From: Thalassia testudinum
Lineage: Eukaryota; Streptophyta; Magnoliopsida; Alismatales; Hydrocharitaceae
Direction of reading: 5' to 3'
NCBI GenBank assembly: GCA_037157565.1
Contig: JAZHRO010000046.1
Coordinates: forward strand, 18,822,501-18,886,500
Length of the DNA stretch: 64,000 nucleotides
The translations under genes were made by a program, and so were the position numbers. Positions 59,194 through 64,000 of this stretch are shown here, in pieces; within the stretch, counting starts at the first letter, position 1, and each line of letters starts with the position of its first letter. The notes under the pieces were generated by a model. The model saw only the letters and a program-made list of their open reading frames with translations. It was not told where the DNA came from and made no database searches.

Positions 59194-61886
59194 TGATGAT
59201 AATACCATCATGAGCCATAACCAGCTTTAATTAATAAGAATCAAGTGACAAATTCTCCTACATAATTGCCTGAGAGTCGTAACTCCCTCCACATCCATTA
59301 TGAGAGGAATACATTAAAATAGCATTAATTCTGTAGTTTTAACAACCTATCATGAAAGCAGAGTAATCACAGGATTTTCTAGGGGTTAATCTAAGGTCTA
59401 ATGAGCACTATAGCCTAATAAGTGGGTCCACATAGAAAGAAGCGAGTTTCTAAGCATTCCGAGAACCAACATAGCACCCAAAACCCCAATTTCAGACCTA
59501 CTTAAAATACATATAAACATTCTACATTGCATGAGGTTTGGTCAGGATAAAATTCATATAAACTTTCTAAAATTTATAGAAAAATATTCCATGAGGTTTG
59601 GCATCCTTGATTTGACCTTTGGGACCTATTTTTCCCTTAAACACACTCACAGATAGAGTTCTACCCTAATTTCGATTTCTGTGCAAATTTTCTAGCCAGA
59701 CATGGTCAAAACTCAAATCTAATTTCACCGTCAGATTCCTTGGGTTGAAATTAGGTTTATACTAAAATTTGGGAACAATCAGAGTCCCTCATGACCTAGT
59801 TTATATTCTAGTCCCTTAAAACTCTTTTCCTCACATCCAGGTCCTTAACTTTCGAATTAATTACTAATAACACACTATCTTTTGTCATCTTCTTCACAAA
59901 ACAGTCCCTACTGCCATTGCAGGTCAACTGACCTCCAGGCTAGCTTTGACCGAGCCTAAACCTACTCGAATCTTAATGAAATCCCACCAAGTTTTGTGGG
60001 ATTGATGTTCCAATTTTGAAGAAGAGATTGGGACAGATCTTAACCCTTGATTTGCCCAAGAATGGTCATGCGAATGCACAAATTCCTTGGATTTTTTTTT
60101 ATTCCTATTGAAGATCAATCAAGCATGTTTCCTTGTTTAGAGCTTGCCTTAAGCTCTATAAGAGCTTCCCATTACAAAACCAAGCTAATTAGCTAGGCTC
60201 TGGTCACATCTCTTCACAAATTTTTCCTCTCCAGCCATCTCCACCATAGCTCTGGTGACTCCTCTCCCTCCGATTTCTTCACCCGTTGCCATACACCATA
60301 GGTAGCTGGAACGCCTTCAGCTCCTTCCTCCACTCCTCGCCAACCACAGTAGGAGTCCCCAGACCCCTCTCATTGTTGCCACTCCACCACCGGAGGCTTC
60401 ATCCTCTCTGACGCTGGCCAATCAAAGTCGACGCCGCTCCTTAACCTCCTTAGACATTTAGATAGATTAGCTTCTTCCACTTTCTCTTCTTAATCTCCCT
60501 AACTCCTTCCACTCCTATTTCAACCGACAACACAACTGCACGCCCACCATCTTCCTCCGCATCGACCGAACTCCAGTGAGGCCGTCCACCCTCCACAAGC
60601 CACCAAACATCATTGCACCAGTCCCATAATCTCCACCTCGCTTCCACCAACAAAACCCCTTTACTTACTTCGCGGATTACCCACACCAAAGGTCCACTGA
60701 ACTCGCCCATTGCCACACCTCTTCGTCAACTCTGCCAAACCACCACAGACTACCACATGCCACACTGACACTGCCATCACCTTCGCCGTCCTCTGACAAT
60801 GCTTATGGGCCATCTAATTGGGACCTAGAGCCCATACTTGTGCGTTCTAGGTTTCACCGACTACTCCCCATCACTGTCTTCTTCCCCATTACCGTCATGC
60901 TTCATCCTCTCATCATTGCCATCAATACCACCACTAGGTAATGCGGAATCAAATCATGACACCATCTGGAGCTTCAATTGGGCTTCCCAGCAACTGCAGC
61001 TCCTTAATCGAAGGATCTGCACAGTTGCTACGTGCGAGGAAAATATGGTGGGACTTAGTCCCACCTTGTAGGTGGAAGAGCAAGTTGTTGGGTATAAAAG
61101 GAAAAAGTGATCTAAGTCCCTCACCCAGTATATGAGGGGTTAGGTCCCTCACATGCGAACTTGCCCTCATGCCTCGTTCGCGAGATGCCCACAGGTCTGG
61201 CCAATCTCTAAGATCTGAATACCTAGCCATATACTCGATTACACCCAGGTTTGTGAGAGGTGGAGCAAAGAGTTTTGTGAGAGGAGGGGAAAGAGTTTTG
61301 CTGTGTCACCCTTTGCCTTGCCCTATGCTGAAGGAAGGGAGAGGCTTTCTATACTTAGCCTCTGTGAGAAGAAAAGGGCCTATTCCTGTGTCTCAAAGGG
61401 AAGGCCTTGAAAAAGAAGAAAGGCTCTCCTTGTGCTCTGTTAAGTCGTCTGGTTCTGTGACGTGATGTCTGATTTGGTTTTGAGTTACTGTTGAATTATT
61501 TATGAACCTATGTTAGATTGATTGAGATACTATTTGGTTATTTGACTAACTTGAATATGAGATGCATGCTTAATTATAGGGTTTAACTTGTGACCTAAAT
61601 CACCACTTTTTAACTTTCTCTATTCATTTTGTCTCATGATCCTTTGAATTATATTTGAATTACATTTTAGAGCAATCCATTTATTGCATATCTTTTTATT
61701 ATGCTCAATTTATTGTGCTCATCTATTTTAAATCAAGATTAATGTGTGAGTTCCACATTTGCTCCGTACAAATGACCTCAGACTCCACTTTTGATTCGGT
61801 GTTTATAAATTTAAATGTCATATTATGCGATTTAGGAGTGTACTACAACGAACACATATTTAAGACTCCTCTTTCTCCTAACAACA
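59194..61886 (+). repeat. 5' LTR of K (about 2.69 kb)
   Basis: Length matches the LTR of I. TATA candidate TATAAGAG at 60157-60164. A leader with CT-rich DNA follows, as in I. End CAACA, three bases before the primer site. Confidence 0.72.
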
Positions 61887-61889
61887 TTT

Positions 61890-61907
61890 TGGTGTCGTTG
61901 CTGGGGA
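61890..61907 (+). other. Primer-binding site of K
   Basis: TGGTGTCGTTGCTGGGGA, 15 of 18 matches to the tRNA-Asp site. Confidence 0.78.
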
Positions 61908-63050
61908 GCAACGAGCAATTCACCATTAGTCTTTCTTGATTTTTATCTAAGCACTAAGTTGCTTTATTTGCTTTTCTTGTGATTTTACGAGGTACATTAC
62001 GAAGAGATCTTCCATGCAAATCAACTACTCCTAGGGGCAGGTAAATTTCTATTCTTCCCTAATCAATCTCATAATCTTTTGGAAGAGCGAAAATGGAAAC
62101 AAATCAATTAGGACCTGCCTATCTTATTTTCTTAGTAATTATCATTTAAAGGCAGGTTTCTGATTTGCAAATTCAAATAATTATCTAACTGAAGTTGAGA
62201 CTATTCTATTGAGAGATCCCTACCCCGATCTCCTATAACTACTAAGGATTTACACTTAATTTCTAATCATCTTGGACTATGCATTTCTTGTTTTAAGTCT
62301 AAGGTGTACATTTTGAGATCAAATTGGACATGGAATAGAGCCAATTAGGGCTTTACGTTAGGGTTTTGAAGTGTTAGTTTCACACTTGTTTGAATTAAAG
62401 GAAATTGATCTTCCCGCATTTGTGTGCTACCCAAGCCCTTGTTTGAAAAGCACTATTCAAGGGAAACCCTAAAATGAAGTTCTAAATTCACTTGAACCCT
62501 AAAATTGTGGACCTAATAACCTGAGAGTCAATTCAGGGTGATCTTTAGGTCTTGACCTAAATTTCATTCTCCATCTATTAGTGCAGGTCAAGTGAAATTG
62601 GTCTACTTTGTGGGCCTATCAACCTACAAATTAGGTCAAAATTTGAATTAAATTCTTAATCAAGTGAAATCTAAGACACAATTAGGACTAAAAGTGGTAG
62701 ACTTAAGGTCCCAATTCATACATTCCGGTCTACTTGGAACCGCAGTGAGAAGGTTGGGTAGGAGAAACTTATAACCCATGGGGATGCTCTATCATGTAGG
62801 GGTCTTTGTAGGGCTCTCCCTTCCTAGCTACCCAATGATGAGTCCATTTTAATGGACTAATATTACGCCTAAGTAACTTTAATCATGCCTTTTAGGTTTG
62901 TTAGTAACTACATTGAGTTATAGAATGTTTACATTCATCATGATTTAAGTTTACATCTATTTTATAGTTTTCTATAACTTAATATGTAATGATGTTACAT
63001 TTTTATATTGCAGGAATAATATTTAGAAAGAACAAAGAGGGGGGAATAAA
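61908..63050 (+). other. 5' leader of K
   Basis: Noncoding, AT-rich, with the conserved segment near 62735-62815 that also occurs in the leader of I. No gene seen. Confidence 0.6.
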
Positions 63051-63059
63051 TTTCCCCAA

Positions 63060-64000
63060 CACATAGCCGGTGCTATCCCTCCCTCATCCTCCGACCAGCC
63101 GCAACTCCTCCCGCACATTTATCTAATCTCCCGCCGCCCTCCCTCAACAAACGAGGCCATATTTGGAAAGGATTTTGAAAATCCCTGGAAGGGCGGAGAA
63201 GAGGAGTTAAGAGGAGGTGGAGAAAGGAGAGGAGGGGCTTCATCATCCAGGGACTGTGTAACTCGTGTGCACTATGCACCAAATCACCTTCCAGCCTACT
63301 CAAGCTGCCCTGCAGGCGCCCGCTCCACCTTTCGTGCCTGTAGGCACGCGCCCATCTCCAGCCGCCTCTGCAGTCACTGCACCAGCGCCATAACCGCACC
63401 AGCCTGCACCTGTGCCCAACCCCTGCAGGCACCCACACCACCTTGTGTGCCCCTGCCAGGTCACAGCACATAGCGCCACCCTGCAGCGCACCCTCCCCTC
63501 TGCAGACTTGCCTCGCCACCCACGCTCGCAGGCACGCACCATTCTCCAGTGCCTGCAGGTGCTCTGCCTGCCACCAGCACCCACCTTCAGGCGCACCACC
63601 CCTCCCACGTCCTCACCAAGAAGCCTGCAGGCGCTAGCACCACCCCACCCGTGCTCGCAGGCATTTCCCCCTTCCAGCCCACTCATGCACCTGCACAAAA
63701 AACCCTCTACAGTGCCATCACCTCCGCCCGCGCCCTCACCAAGCAACCTACAGGCACGCACCCTCGCTTCACCAGCACTCCTCGAAGGCAGGCGCACCCC
63801 TCCCGCAGGTGCTTGCCCTCGCCACCAGCGCCCTGCAGGCGTGCACCCGAGCGCAGCTATACGCACGGCTGTCACCTTCTCCTCCAATAGGTCGGAGGCC
63901 CTCTTCCGCCCACCGGCCACCTCTCGCCATTCTGTTACCGTCATCATAATCCTGACTCATCGGTCAACCTTTCCCTATAGCAGCTCCGTCGCTGGTGCTC
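63060..64000. other. GC-rich unassigned region with degenerate TGCAGGC repeats
   Basis: Composition changes abruptly from AT-rich to GC-rich. About twelve TGCAGG[CT]-like sites lie between 63311 and 63841. The open frames (63300-63947 on -, 63549-63890 on +) are low-complexity products of the repeat and I do not call them genes. It contains a 15-bp palindrome GGATTTTGAAAATCC at 63170-63184. It could be part of another element's LTR or a host region. Confidence 0.45.

Larger units (their letters stand above)
59194..63050 (+). mobile_element. K: 5' LTR and leader of an I-family Athila on the + strand
   Basis: LTR 59194-61886 starts TGATGATAATACCATCATGAGCCATAAC (compare I: TGATGAGAACCTCATCATGAGCCATAAC, differing at a few bases). 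It is followed by a primer site and a leader with the conserved GGAACCGCAGTGAGAAGGTTGGGTAGG part (62738). Gag is not reached before the unassigned GC-rich DNA at 63060. Confidence 0.75.

Noticed and set aside
63300..63947. 215-codon minus-strand ORF and a 113-codon plus-strand ORF near the right edge
   Set aside because: Low-complexity translations of a GC-rich repeat, overlapping on opposite strands; no recognisable protein.

Overview
This window is repeat DNA from a flowering plant with a large, retrotransposon-rich genome. I found no host gene, tRNA, rRNA or CRISPR array that I could support. Nearly every base can be assigned to LTR retrotransposons, most of them Ty3/gypsy elements of the Athila/Tat type. 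They have long LTRs of 1.7-2.7 kb, a primer-binding site of the form TGGCGCCGTTGCCGGGGA matching the 3' end of tRNA-Asp, and a polypurine tract GGCATGGGGGTA before the 3' LTR. One is a Copia element with the initiator-Met site TGGTATCAGAGC. The species cannot be named from the sequence.

The elements are nested. The oldest layer readable here is H (+ strand), seen as 7946-8592 and 51739-53627 followed by its 3' LTR from 53628. Inserted into H is D (+, 8593-51738), a non-autonomous element without recognisable gag-pol but with the remains of a private ORF of about 550 codons. Inserted into D is E (-, 13337-48907), a decayed Athila whose 3' LTR is on the left and 5' LTR on the right. E was hit three more times: by I (-, 18405-31948), by the solo LTR G2 (36012-38328) and by the Copia element F (39374-44917).

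Element I is the youngest and best preserved. Its 5-bp target duplication is perfect, its two LTRs differ at six positions I could find plus one 126-bp gap, and it carries a 1793-residue gag-protease-RT-RNase H-integrase ORF. That ORF is intact except for one frameshift that cuts off the integrase C-terminus. I cuts the integrase gene of E between its first and second catalytic Asp. F encodes only a Copia gag with a CCHC knuckle, so it is a gag-only (TR-GAG-like) element.

Left edge (1-7945): the 5' LTR, leader and gag remnant of G1 (-, 1-4664, same family as G2) sit in the leader of A (-, 4665-7945, same family as E). Right edge (54918-64000): J (-, 3' LTR and 3' noncoding DNA) interrupts the LTR of H, and K (+, 5' LTR, primer site, leader) meets J head to head at 59194. 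Both belong to the family of I. The last kilobase is GC-rich and unassigned.

The functional picture is of autonomous Athila elements (I, formerly E) supplying proteins, with defective relatives (D, solo LTR G2) and the gag-only Copia F depending on enzymes from elsewhere. The most unusual material is regulatory: repeated palindromes in LTRs just upstream of TATA boxes (E2F-like TTGGCGCC in G2, AGACGTCT in F, AGCT-dense DNA in G1/G2) and conserved short repeats in noncoding regions of I, J and E.
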